Position numbers and translations under genes: made by a program. The notes under the pieces were generated by a model, which did no database searches, had not been told where the DNA came from, and was given only the letters and a program-made list of their open reading frames with translations. 64,000 nucleotides of DNA. Source: Akanthomyces muscarius. Lineage: Eukaryota; Ascomycota; Sordariomycetes; Hypocreales; Cordycipitaceae. Shown piece by piece: positions 11,790-22,689 of this stretch (the stretch's first letter is position 1; the number at the start of each line of letters is the position of its first letter). The stretch covers positions 496,001-560,000 of the forward strand of contig NW_026611615.1 in the NCBI RefSeq assembly GCF_028009165.1. The letters are read 5' to 3'.

Positions 11790-13239
11790 ATGAACTGCGA
11801 CGAGCTTCAAGAGGGCGCCAAGGGCGAGCGCTACATCATCAAGCGACCCAAGGCGCTGCAGTGGTTCTGTGACGGAGAGCTGCAAAAGGACAGCGACGAG
11901 GAGCGCCAGGCCGGTCGCTTCGAGCTGTTCCTAGACCTTCTGTGTGAGTGCGATTGAAACCGGCGATTGCCACCCTACATGAAAGGAATGCTTTACTGAC
12001 GCCGACGCGCGCGCCCGCGTAGATGTCGCAATCGTTGCCAACCTCAGCGATGAGCTCAGCGAGCACCCGGACGGCGCCCACGTCGCCAAGTACATTCTCA
12101 CCTTTACGCCGGCGTGGCACATCTGGGTGGACCTGCGCGAGATTATGAACTCGTACTACACCGACGACCTGATCCAGCGGCTCGTCATCCTCTGGGTCAT
12201 GGCGCTGCTGGTGCTGTTCGCCAACAACGCCAACGCCGTCGACGATGACCTGTCGGCGATGCGCACCGCCGCGGGGGCGTACGTCGCCGCGCGCTTCACC
12301 ACGATGCTCGTCTTCCTCATCAGCTCCTTTGCGAGCTACGCGCACCAGGTGCAGGCGCGCATCATGGCCGGCTTCATGTTTGTGGGCCTGCTCATCACCG
12401 TCCCGCTGTTTGTCGAGGGCGTGAGCGTCGGCGCCAAGGCGGGCGTCGTCGCCGTCATGGTTGTCTACCAGGAGCTGACGTGGAGCCTGACGCTGAGCCC
12501 GTGGCTCAAGCGCCGCCTCAAGCTGCGCTACAGCACGGCCGTGGACATTGCGCACGAGATTGACCGCATGGCGGCCTTCTTCATCATCATCCTCGGCGAG
12601 TTTGTGTACATTGTCATTGTCGGCAACCCGGCGGGCACGGGCCTCACGCCGGGCTACGCCAAGGCCGTCTGCACCCTCGTCATTGCGTTTTGCCTTAACT
12701 GGATCTATGTCAGCGGCGACGGCAGCCTCGCGGGCACGCACCCGATCCGTCGCTCGCCGTGGACCGCGTTTGGCTTCTTCCTGCTGCATCTCCCCATGGC
12801 GGCCGCGTTTCTCATCGCCGGCCACATCAGCGCCATGAGCGTCGCGTTGGAGGAGTTTGAGGAGGGCCAGCGGTGGCTGCTCGGCGCTGGTCTGGGTATT
12901 GGCGTGCTGTGCCTCTGGGCCTACGGCATGCTCTACAAGGCGGACGAGGTGCGCCACGACCTCATGCTGCCCAAGAACCTGCGCATCGGCATGCGTCTGG
13001 TCATTGCCGTCATCTTGATGATTATCCCAGTTACGCATGAGCATTTCAGCGCGACTCAGTTCATGGTGATCGTGATGGGACTGATTGCATTTTTGACAAT
13101 TTGGGAGACGATTGGCGGCATGCTGAAGAGCACTGCCATCTTTGAGCCGTGGACAGATGCGCACCCTCCGTCCGGGGCGCTGCTGAGAGGCGAGTCTAGC
13201 ACGCAAAACTCGGACGGCCTGATTGATCGTGAATCGTGA
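11790..13239 (+). CDS. Low temperature requirement A (LtrA)-like membrane protein
   Basis: Two exons, 11790-11943 and 12023-13239 (79-bp intron, GTGAGT/TAG), give 456 aa. The first exon carries ALQWFCDGEL and GRFELFLDLLY; the Y codon is completed across the intron, followed by VAIVANLSDELSEH. The rest is a polytopic membrane protein of about ten hydrophobic helices with LREIMNSYYTDDLIQR and EIDRMAAFFIIILGE. These are hallmarks of the fungal LtrA family, first named for a Listeria gene needed for growth in the cold. Its biochemical role is unknown in fungi. Codon use is strongly GC-rich, unlike the relic block just upstream, and this marks a return to ordinary genome sequence. Confidence 0.88.
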
Positions 13240-13651
13240 ATTGGAGGAACCTAGCATGGAGAGACGGGCTGTATCTCAATGGAGTCATTGGTCGTGCATT
13301 GACTGCCACGAAAATGAGACGGACGGAGTTTGGTGGGTATCCGGGAGCGGAAAACTTGCAATCGGCCAGCAGTGCAAGTTGCCATGGTTGCGATAATAGA
13401 TAGTTTTGAAATTGAGTCATAGTTGCCCTGTTTGCACAGATTCCGTCAAGCTTGCGTACGAAGTGTTCAGCTGACCGTTGGCACGGTGCAACCCGGGGCC
13501 AGCCGGGCTGAATCGGGCTAGGCTTCGCCAGCTCCAGCTTCTTAAAGGTCGCTGACAGCTGCGCAAAAATAAAGGGTGATGAACTAAAGCCATAAAACGA
13601 AACACTCTATAACCCAATCATCTCAATTCAGAATATCGGCTCTTCATTTCA
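13240..13651. other. Intergenic interval
   Basis: About 410 bp between two same-strand genes. It should contain the 3' UTR of the LtrA-like gene and the promoter of the next. No distinct motif was recognised. Confidence 0.5.
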
Positions 13652-14515
13652 ATGTCTACCCGGTCACAAACAGTTTGGCGTGTTGCATCCACCCTAGCTA
13701 CCGGCACGGCTATTGTTGCTACATCCATCTACGTCAGTCGCACGGCGCGACGCATCACTGCATCCTCCAAATTGGGTGTTACGGATGAAAATGTTGCGGA
13801 ACCATCTTTTGTCGAGTCCCACACCATTCACAACTATGTCAACCCTCTGAATAAAGCAAGTCGGGTGTTGGACACGCACAGCGTGACACTCACTGTGCCG
13901 CTCAACAAGGGCATCTCGGATGAGACAATCTTGGCGCAAGCGACGAAGAGTTTCTTCAATGGCTGGGTCTTTTATCCCGAAGCAACAGCTTTAGGTCTAT
14001 CCAAGCCAGAGGACAGCAAATACTCGAGTATGTTCACCCCCCACTGCACTGCGTTGATCTAATATGGTACTGATGCATTTCTTCCAGAGCTTGCTTCCAC
14101 TACAGTGCCTGCACACATATGGAGCGCTTCAGAGCTTTCTGAAAATGCACTTCCTGGGCTGCATACGGTTCTATTCGGCCTGTTTCGGCTGGCCGACATT
14201 CATCTTGCCGATGAGGCGAGCAAGGCACCAAGCAGCTCTGGGCAAAGCCACGCCGATTTCTTGTTTGGGTCCGACATGACTACTTTTGCGGGATGTCATA
14301 GAATCAGCGTGGAGCGACAGGAAGTGGACGCCACTGAAGGGACGCAGAGGATAAAGGTGCAGTTGCAGTGCTACGCTTGCAATCCCAAGAGCGACGCCAC
14401 CGGGAGCAGCGTCCTACTGCGGTTTCACAGATTATACGCCTCGGCGCTGTTTAGAGAAACTGCTGGGCAAGTAAATCGCTGGTTGCATCTCAGCGACGGG
14501 GTCACTGCTTCATGA
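13652..14515 (+). CDS. Uncharacterised fungal protein with N-terminal membrane anchor
   Basis: Two exons, 13652-14027 and 14088-14515 (60-bp intron), give 267 aa. An N-terminal hydrophobic stretch (VASTLATGTAIVATSIYV) is followed by a soluble domain with HTIHNYVNP, DTHSVTLTVP, FFNGWVFYPE, HTVLFGLFRLADIHL, FAGCHRISVERQE and LLRFHRLYASALFRE. I have a sense that similar proteins are widespread in ascomycetes as 'hypothetical proteins', but I cannot give a function. A single anchored membrane topology is the only firm prediction. It runs convergently towards the cerato-platanin gene. Confidence 0.75.
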
Positions 14516-14682
14516 GGGGGGGAATATGAAGGAGCACATATGCATGGTGGACCAAAACCCCGCGAATATGCAAGACATGCTATGATGGCTGGGCACAGCC
14601 TGTATTACTAGCCCATAATCTCCATTAATAATAACATAGTTAATAACATTACATCATCCCGAGCGAATAGTGCAGATTCTAT

Positions 14683-15147
14683 TTACAGGCCGCACTCCTT
14701 CACGTCAACCTGGGTAGCCTGGGCCTCGATGCGGCCGACCTCGACGCCGCGGCCCCCCGTGAGATCGTTCAAGGCGTGCAGGCCGATGTTGAAGCCATTT
14801 ACAGCGCGGTCCACGGCCAAAATGGTAACGGAGCGGCCCTTGTAGTCGAGCCTCCAGCAGGTACCGCACGATGGCGAGTTCCAGCCGCCGACAGCCTGCG
14901 CGCCGCCAATGTACGGGAAGCGTGGGATCTGGCTCTGGGTCTGCCAGTGGTAGCGAGAGATGAGGCCGTTGTCGCCGTCGGAACAGGCAATGTCTGTGAG
15001 CGCGCGGCTGCCGTTGTCGTAGCCAGTGTCGTAGGAGACTGGATATGTTAGCGATTCAGTTGCTTTGGTTGATGGTGTGTACGTACCAGTATCCCCCATG
15101 ACAGTACTGGCAAGAGCAGCGAGTCCAAGGATTCCCGAGATATGCAT
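14683..15147 (-). CDS. Cerato-platanin family secreted protein
   Basis: Exons 15147-15087 and 15038-14683 give 138 aa. A signal peptide (MHISGILGLAALASTVMG) leads directly into DTVSYDTGYD, the usual mature start. The body has ACSDGDNGLISRY, FPYIGGAQAVGGWNSPSCGTCW and a C-terminal ECGL. The four cysteines form the two conserved disulfides. Cerato-platanins are small beta-barrel proteins that bind chitin oligomers, loosen cellulose and trigger plant defence. The 48-bp intron has a GCTAAC branch site. It contains no stop and is a multiple of three, so an unspliced message would add 16 residues in frame just after the signal peptide. Splicing is preferred because it restores the family's normal N-terminus. 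Confidence 0.93.
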   Translation of the reverse strand: MHISGILGLAALASTVMGDTGTYTPSTKATESLTYPVSYDTGYDNGSRALTDIACSDGDNGLISRYHWQTQSQIPRFPYIGGAQAVGGWNSPSCGTCWRLDYKGRSVTILAVDRAVNGFNIGLHALNDLTGGRGVEVGRIEAQATQVDVKECGL

Positions 15148-16572
15148 CGTGTTTGGCGTTGCTGTATTTATAGGCAGCGAGGTGCAGGGATCGAAAGCTG
15201 CAGAATAGTGCTTGGTGTTGTTTTAATTATATGTAGCGATGGATGCCAGGATTGCAAGCTTTCCAGAAGATGTAGATGTAGATGTAGATGATGAAGCTGA
15301 TGCGGGCATGCTGAAAGCTTTATATACACCACTTTGCAAAATATGCTTGGAGAAGCGGCCAGTCAGGTCGCCCCGTCTGATACGAAGTTGGACATGCAGT
15401 GTTCCGTGTAAATGTGGGTTTGGCATCATCGCCCGACGCAAGTACGATGCGGCCGTCACTCCAAGACATGCAGCATCTCAGCCCAGTCTTCTGGCACGGG
15501 CATGTGAGTGGCATGAAAAGGCGACGCGCGCAAACAAGACGGTGTCGAACCGGATGATGTTCGACTTTCATCAGACCAGGCGACCCATCGAAAAGAAATC
15601 CCTTAGCGACTGTTTTGTTCTAACCCTGTCATCGCTGTTGCATTTCCCATCTTGTTCATCTTCGCAACGACTAAAAATAGCTGCCAGCCCTCTTTCTTCG
15701 GTGATCCCCTCGGGACGGACAATCGCTCCACGGCCTCGGTGGCTGAGCGACCGAGTGACCCGGCAGACGACGTATGCCACGGCAACAGCGGGAACTTCGT
15801 ATTGATCCCGTGGGGAGGCGAACATCACGTAGCGAATGGAAAATGGGCTTGCAGGGGCACACTGCGTGCGGATCTGTACGCCCTGTCCCGCGTGAGCGGT
15901 CCGGGCGCGCAGCATACGAGCTGGCGCTGTCCACTGGACGATGGAGCTAAATCAGGCATTGCATATCGGGTGCCCAACCGCGATGGCTCAGATTTTAATG
16001 AAATGTGCATAAACCTCGATATTGTGTGGATTTCCAAACGATGGCTAGTTTGGGGACTGTTGCCCAAGTCCCAGGCCATTCTTTATTATGTGCCTCGAGG
16101 GTCTGCACGCTGGAATGCTGGCCACCATGTACCCGAGAACAGGGATGCCGCCCATACAGAACTGCCAGTGCACTAGCTAGCCACATGGCTACAAAAAATG
16201 TTCACTTTTCATTTTGAGTCGATGTCGCGCCTTTTTTTGCGTTTCGGATTGTATGCGAGCGCAATGAGTGGTAATAAATGCCCATTGCGTCAAAGCTGCC
16301 TTGCTCTTACCATGCCGGGCTGGTCCCCTTATTTGGCAAACCTAAAATAAACAAAATGCCAACTCCCGATGTCCAATCCCTGCTATTATGCTGCCTAGAT
16401 AGTATCGCGACGTGGCTTCATCATACTGAATCGCCGTCTGCCTGGGCATAGCCGGTGCCAGGGGGTGAATATCCTGCTGCCTACCAGCATATATAACCTG
16501 CCATCCCTCTCATGATTTGCGGCGCTCTTTCTAACTGACTTCACATATCTTGATTCTGCCGGTCAATACAAA
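15148..16572. other. Intergenic interval between divergent genes
   Basis: About 1.4 kb separating cerato-platanin (minus) from the Arf-like gene (plus), so it should hold both promoters. It contains a short GATGTA hexamer repeat at 15269-15293. No convincing gene or RNA was seen; overlapping frames on both strands look like chance. Confidence 0.5.
15319..15326 (-). promoter_or_regulatory. Possible TATA box of the cerato-platanin gene
   Basis: TATATAAA on the minus strand, about 175 bases upstream of the start codon. The distance allows a 5' UTR of typical fungal length. It is assigned on motif and position only. Confidence 0.35.
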
Positions 16573-16639
16573 ATGAGTTGCGTGATCTGATCCTTGTGCG
16601 TAGCATCGCCACTAATTCTTTACAGAACGTGCCAAGTGG

Positions 16640-18797
16640 ATGTTCTGGCGTACCAACGAGCGGCGGGTGCTGCTCATGGGTGTCAACTACTCGGGCAAGA
16701 CGACGCTTCTGTACCGTTGGAAAACTGGAGAGGTGGTGAACTCGATACCGACTATTGGATTCAATGTCGAGACTATAAGACATTCCTCCGGCCACACATT
16801 CGAGGTGTGGGAGCCAGGAGGTAAGCTCCCACTGTGTCTGCTGCTGAGGAGTTCGGCTAACTATTCCTCAGGAAGCGACAAGGCGCGACCCCTGTTTCGG
16901 CACTATTATGACAACGTAGAGTTAGTCATTTTCCTCCATCACTGTGCAGACATGAGTATGTTTGACGAGCAGCTGGACTGGTTCAAAACCTTGGCCACCG
17001 ATGGCGAGCTGTATCATGCGCCGATCCTGGTGGTGCCCGCCGTGCAAGACACCATGGCTCCAGACACAAAGACTGAAGATTTGGCAAAAATCATGGCCGC
17101 ATACGCGAATGTCGCTGCGAACTACAGGCGGCCAGAGCCTATAAAGATATTTAATTGCCCTGGCTTTTCTGCGAGAACGACTGAGAACCCGGAGACTGTG
17201 CTTGACGAGGTCGCCAAGATGCTCCCGGGAAAGCGTCGTGATGCAACTAAAACCCCAGATACAAAAGCCCCCAATTCTCCCCCGAGCGCTTCGGACGTTG
17301 AGCGAGCAAAGACGATGACGGATGCTGATGGCAAGAACATGGAAAGTTTTTGGAGCGCGTTTGAAGACGGATCACTAGCCCCATGGGATCACTACAACCA
17401 TCTCAAAGCTGGATTCTTTGTTCTCATCGAGACGTTTGAACAGGGTGGTGCCATTCTAGACGCGGCAGAGACATTCGTCGGGCATCTTGATCGCTTGCGA
17501 ACGGCGGATCCAGAGCTCTTTCGCGATGAAAGTCACCGGTGAGGCGACATCAAGAACTGTCACTCTACATAAAACTCCTGCTAATAAAGGATGTAGCACA
17601 ATGACGACTTTTTGGCTAGCGCAGCTTCAAGTTGCTGCTGCCAATTACATCAACAGCTTGGCTTCGGCGCGGCCGTTGCAGCGCGACGATTTCAAGAACG
17701 TTCTTTTGAAAACTCCCCAACTCACCGATGAACGGCTGTGGAGTGAGCACTATTCGGAGGATGTACTGTTTACGCAAGATGCCAAAGACGGCTGGTGTCT
17801 ACCGAATCTGAAGCCCTTGCCCTCTGTGACAACCAGACGGCGCCTCAAAGCTGGGCTCGGTCCACCGGCAATGGCTTCTGACGTTGACAGACTGGTCGGA
17901 TTTGGGTTGACTGTGGTCAAGCAAACAATAGTATCTAGGGCGCGAAGAGGAGCGATCGTCAAGGCGGCGCTGGCTGCCTTGCAGCCTTCGACAATGCAGG
18001 AGCGCGCAGTCAACGCGGCCATCCCGCCATATTCGGAGACCCAGGCCTATTTCTGGGTGCAAATGGTCCACGCCGCAGTCGCCGCGGCCAACAACTCAGA
18101 AGTTGAAAAGGCTGAGTCGCTCAACTGGTCTGGATCCATAGAGTCGCTTACACTCCCAGCCTTCAAAGCCCTCTTTGGCATCACCGGGGATGAGTGGCGC
18201 GAGCACTACTCTGCCAAGTCATGGAACAGCCTCCCCGCGCGGATGCAGTTCCATCCCCCGGACAAGAAGCCCCTTCCCGACGTCATTGCCGTGCACGACA
18301 AGGCAAGAGTCAGCGCGGCACGGGGCGCCATGGTGGAGAGCTACGCGTCGGAAAAGGAGCCTCGGTCGGAGATGCCGCCGCTCAAGGATCTCGCCGTCAT
18401 GGCCGCCGTGCTTGCGCGAGAGCTCGAAGACGGGACTGGCAGAGATCATGGCATCATGCTGCAGGCACTATTTGATCTCTTGCACGCGACCGAGGAGATG
18501 AAGCAGGACCCGACGGCGAGCCAGAGGACACAGTCGCTGGCCATTGCCAAGGCACTCGACATCCCCTGCGCCAGCGTCGACGGCCTGACGCAGAGGATGT
18601 TTTGGGTGCAGCAGGTCTTGCTTGCGGTAGGCAAGTTTGAGGGAGCTGATTTTGGGGAGTTTGTTCGGGCTAATGCGCATCTGGCGTACAGGGAGCTTCC
18701 GTTGGTGTATTACACGTCGATGCTGTGGGCGAGCAAGGAGGCCGAGGAGGTATACATAGCGCCGGACCGCAAGTCACTAAGAAGCCTGATCATTTAG
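16640..18797 (+). CDS. Arf-like pseudo-GTPase fused to three divergent C-terminal modules
   Basis: Exons 16640-16820, 16872-17538 and 17597-18797 give 682 aa. The N-terminal ~175 residues follow the Arf fold: intact P-loop GVNYSGKTT (14-22) and switch I IPTIGFNVET (36-45). Switch II reads WEPGGSD instead of WDVGGQD, so the catalytic Gln is Ser62. The NKxD position reads PAVQD, so the base-reading Asn-Lys are lost. After a Ser/Pro-rich linker comes WDHYNHLKAGFFVLIE, then three related segments of FW(L/V)xQ followed by HYS or YYTS and (K/R)PLP-like ends, at about 17604, 18048 and 18598. The start is uncertain: a possible tiny first exon (ATG at 16573, weak GTTGCG donor) would add three residues (MKR) plus AKW. 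Nucleotide binding may persist; hydrolysis is doubtful. Confidence 0.8.
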
Positions 18798-19329
18798 AAT
18801 TTGAACCTGATGGAACTTGGTTGGGCTCTTTCGCCCGGCCGTTAGTTTTAAGAATGCATATTTCTATATTTCTCTTACATCGCGGCCGTGAGGGCGATGG
18901 AATGGCCAGATCGGGCAGCCCTGTTGGAGGCGCTAAGATCCACTGTAGATTAGCGGCCTCTACTGAGTATCCTGGAGCTGCCAGTGGATGAGGCTATGCG
19001 CCAAAGAAACGAGGACGACTAGAACAGTACTATTGAAACGGCAATAACAATTAGGACTGAGTTGGTATTTTCATTTTATCTTCCAGTTTTGTAGTATACC
19101 CTGGTCGTGGCAGCCACGTATCCTTGTGCTCTAACAAAGCTGCATCCTATGTCTGAGAACAGAGCTCCGATTATCGGTGCCCCGCCAAGAGTCAGATGGG
19201 CCGTTTTCGAAAATGCTTCTCCCCGCCATACAAACCACCACTTTTCTTTTCCCTTTTACCAATTGGCCTCGAACTTTACCCTCGCCGACCCTCCGCGCCT
19301 CTGTCTCCCTGCTGTTTCAACTACAGCCA
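18798..19329. other. Intergenic interval
   Basis: About 530 bp. It should include the terminator of the Arf-like gene and the promoter/5' UTR of homoserine kinase. The kinase frame stays open upstream of its ATG to 19177, but that stretch lacks GHMP-kinase similarity and is treated as 5' UTR. Confidence 0.5.
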
Positions 19330-20537
19330 ATGGAGTCGTTTACGATCAAGACGCCGTGCTCGAGCGCCAACATTGGCCCAGGCTTCGACGTCATCGGCCT
19401 CGCGCTGTCCATCTACCTCGAGCTGCAGGTGACGGTCGACCGGGGCCGGGCGCGCTCCGAGCACCCGCTCAACTGCCGCATCACGTACGAGGGCCAGGGC
19501 GAGGGCGGCGCGGACATCAGCCTCGACCCGCAGAGCAACCTCATCACGCGCGTCGCCCTCTACGTGCTGCGCTGCCACGACCAGCGCGCGTTCCCCGTCG
19601 AGACGCACGTCCACATCAAGAACCCGATCCCGCTGGGCCGCGGCCTGGGCAGCTCCGGCGCCGCCGTGGTCGCGGGCGTCTTTCTCGGCCGCGAGCTGGG
19701 CGGGCTGCACCACCTGGACAACAACCGACTCTTTGACTACTGCCTCATGATTGGCACGTGTGACCCCTCGGGCCGTCGGCCAGCTGTTCTGACTTTGAAA
19801 GCTAACCGTTGTGAACTTGTAGAGAGACATCCGGACAACGTTGGCGCGGCGCTGTTTGGTGGCTTCGTCGGGACGTACCTCATGCCGCTCAAGCCCGAGG
19901 ACGCCTCGCGCATAGAGGTCCCGCTCAGCGAGGTGCTGCCGTCGCCGGCCGGCGGCGTCGACACCGGCAAGAGGCCCCCCGAGCCACCCGTCGGCATCGG
20001 CCACCGCATCGAGTTTCCCTGGAACAAGGAGATCAAGGCCGTGGCCATTGTGCCCGAGTTTGTCGTGCCCACCGCCGAGGCGCGTGCCGTGCTGCCGGAA
20101 AAGTATGCGCGCAACGATGTGGTATGTTTTCCCCGGGTCTGCCAAGAGACGGAGACCGCCCCCCGGGACTGACTTTATCACAGACCTTTAACCTGCAGCG
20201 CATCGCCCTGCTGCCCGTCGCGCTGGGCCAGTCACCGCCCGACCCCGAGCTCATCCACCTCGCCATGCAGGACAGGATCCACCAGCCGTACCGCCAGACG
20301 CTCATCCCCGGCCTCACCGAGGTCGTCGAGTCCATGTCGCCCAAGACGCAGCCGGGCTTCCTCGGCGTGTGCCTGTCGGGCGCCGGGCCGACCATCCTGG
20401 CGCTGGCCACGTCCAACTTTGAGGAGATTGCCTCCCAGATCATCGAGAAGCTCAAGCTGCACAACGAGAACAAGGAGTTGGAGTGTCGCTGGATGGTGCT
20501 GGAGCCGGCCAGGGGGACAGAGGTCATTCGATCGTGA
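19330..20537 (+). CDS. THR1: Homoserine kinase
   Basis: Exons 19330-19753, 19823-20121 and 20184-20537 give 358 aa, the usual length. The enzyme phosphorylates homoserine with ATP in the cytosol, the step before threonine synthase. GHMP-kinase landmarks are present: PCSSANIGPGFDVIGLAL at the N-terminus, the ATP loop PLGRGLGSSGAAV, ERHPDNVGAALFGGFVG, and the C-terminal GVCLSGAGPTILAL. The ATG is set by homology. The first intron has a GC donor (G|GCACGT) with a strong GCTAAC branch site and TAG acceptor. Removing it yields the conserved MIERHPDNV; leaving it in keeps the frame open and adds 23 codons. The second intron is ordinary GT-AG. The aldolase gene follows on the same strand. Confidence 0.92.
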
Positions 20538-20997
20538 TTTGCGGGGTACAATGTAGACTTCATTAGACCAGGACTTGGCGTAGATCTGGTTAGATGGTGA
20601 AATTGGTAAGCCGGAAAAGAGGCATACCCTGCGTCTGGCTGGGTGTCGGTGCAGCGAGCGTCTCTGGCAGTTCAACTCTGCCGGCAAGCAAACTGCGTCA
20701 CGGCCAGCCCGATGCATTATACACATAAGAAAAGTGCAAAACTTAAAACACTGTACCCAAAGTGCATACATGCAAGGATGCTCGTACCAGATACACGTCT
20801 GTCTTGCAGTCCGGAAGCTTGCCCGCTCTCCGCCACCGGAGCGACCCCCACCAACAGATCCGTGATGCATTATCCCGAAGACCGAATGGCAAGCAAGCAA
20901 CATTTATAGACGCATAACCACGCCCCAACCTTCCCTCGCCCACTTACATTCATCCAGTTGATTTCATCAAAAGCATCCGCCCGTTATAATAGCAACA
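20538..20997. other. Intergenic interval
   Basis: About 460 bp between homoserine kinase and the aldolase gene on the same strand. Terminator and promoter sequences are expected here. No distinct site was recognised. Confidence 0.5.
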
Positions 20998-22037
20998 ATG
21001 TCTGCCCCTCCGCCCGGCATCTACGTGCCCATCCCAACCTTCTTCGCGGCCCGCGCCTCGGCGGCCTACAACCCCACCACCCCGCCGCTCGACCACGGCA
21101 CGCAGGCCGCGCACGCCGTGTACCTCGCGCGCGCGGGCATCGCCGGCCTCGTCGTGCTCGGCAGCACGGGCGAGGCGGTGCACATTCACCCGCGCGACCG
21201 CCGGGCGCTTCTGGCCGGTCTCCGCGGCGCGCTCGACGAGGCCGGGTGTCCGGAATACCCGCTCATCGCGGGCACGGCGACGAACAGCGTCGAGGAGACG
21301 GTCGAGCAGCTGCGCGATGCGAAGGACGCAGGCGCGCAATGGGGCATGGTGCTCGTGCCGGGGTACAATGCGCCGGTGACGCCGCAAGAAGGCATCGTGG
21401 CGTGGTTCCGCGCCGTGGCGGACCAGAGCCCGATTCCGATTCTGGTGTAAGTAATCAATGATGACGTTGGTATGAATGACAGGTTACTGATGTTTTTATT
21501 TACAGATATCACTATCCGGGCGTGTCCAACATGGTCAAGGTCACGCCCGCTACTTTTGCGACGCTCGCGCAGCATCCCAACATTGTCGGCTGCAAGCTCT
21601 CCCACGGGGACGTCTCGCAGCTCACGCAGATTGCGTCCAACCCGGCCATTGACGGGAGCATGTTTCGCGTCTTTACAGGGCTGGGTCAGCAGCTGCTGCC
21701 GGTGGTGAGCGTGGGCTGCGGCGGCGCCATTGACGGCTCGGCGGGCTTCTTTCCCAAGGCGCTGGTCAGGCTGTTTCACCTGTCCAGTCAACAGACGCTG
21801 TCCGAGGGAGAGCTGAGCGAGCGGAGGCTGCTGCAGTACCGCGTGAGCTGCATGGAGGAGATTGTGGTCAGGTTTGGGATTCCGGGGATCAAAGAGGCCA
21901 TTAGTCGCCTGCGAGGCTTTGGGGACAAGGATGGCACGAGGCTGCCGCTTGCGGGGGGACTGCCCGGTGGTGATGCGGAATGGGCAAACTGGAAGTGCGT
22001 CTTGGATGACATGGAAGAGCTGGAAAAGGCGCTATAA
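20998..22037 (+). CDS. Dihydrodipicolinate synthase / N-acetylneuraminate lyase-family aldolase
   Basis: Exons 20998-21446 and 21506-22037 (59-bp intron) give 326 aa, a (beta/alpha)8 class I aldolase. Family marks are the pyruvate-binding GSTGEAV loop, VPGYNAPVT, the catalytic Tyr in LVYHYPGVSN (the Val codon is split by the intron), and the Schiff-base Lys in IVGCKLSHGD, followed by GGAIDGSAGFFP. Fungi make lysine through aminoadipate, so this is not a lysine-pathway DHDPS. Known fungal relatives act on 4-hydroxy-2-oxoglutarate or on 2-keto-3-deoxy sugar acids such as L-threo-3-deoxy-hexulosonate in galacturonate breakdown. The substrate here cannot be told from sequence. Confidence 0.88.
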
Positions 22038-22689
22038 TATGCCGTACATCTTTTGTTATTTCTCCTGCGCCGTCAGGTTTGATGTGCCCAGTGCTTGATC
22101 GAGTCGGATACTTTCTCATATACGCGCATACAGCATTAGCTTCGGCAGGCGACGGGGGAAAGAGAAAATTGAAATAGATACATCCGACTGGGTTGGACTC
22201 GGGAAATAACTAAATCGCCGGGCATGCTGACAATAATGAATCTCGTCGGCGGAGCGGCTCGTCCCCAACAAAAATTACGCTACGGCGCCCCCGTTGCGGC
22301 GGGCGGACAAGTTCAATAAGTCATCTCGCAGCGGCCGCTGGAACAGGCAAGTACCTCGGCCCAGGCACAGACGATTTTTATCTCATCGGACCTCTCGGTG
22401 TCCTCGACGCTAAAGGGGAGCCGGAGCTCGTCATCAAAGCCCATTTCTCCCACCTTGTCTATTTTTCCTCTTCCCTTTTCTTGTTGTCGCTCTTTGTTTC
22501 CTCCTTTCTTCATGCGTCAGTGTGTCGCCACGACCATCATCTGCCACTCCCAAACACTGCTTCTCTGGGCCGCTGCGCTGGTCCTCGTCGTCCTCGTCTC
22601 CCTGCGCGGCGCAATCGCTCAGCGCGTCCTCCGCCCGCCCTCGACCAAGACTCTCGTCACCTAGCAGCCACCACCACATTGCGCCAAAC
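22038..22689. other. Intergenic interval
   Basis: About 650 bp upstream of the thioesterase-like gene, with a pyrimidine-rich stretch (around 22450-22510) typical of fungal promoters and 5' UTRs. No separate gene was seen. Confidence 0.45.

Noticed and set aside
11839..13257. A 472-aa minus-strand frame over the LtrA-like gene
   Set aside because: Composition rich in His, Arg, Asp and Gln without motifs; the opposite strand encodes a coherent membrane protein with a proper intron.
19321..20181. A 286-aa minus-strand frame over homoserine kinase
   Set aside because: Antisense shadow of a GC-biased gene; no recognisable domains and it runs through the kinase introns.
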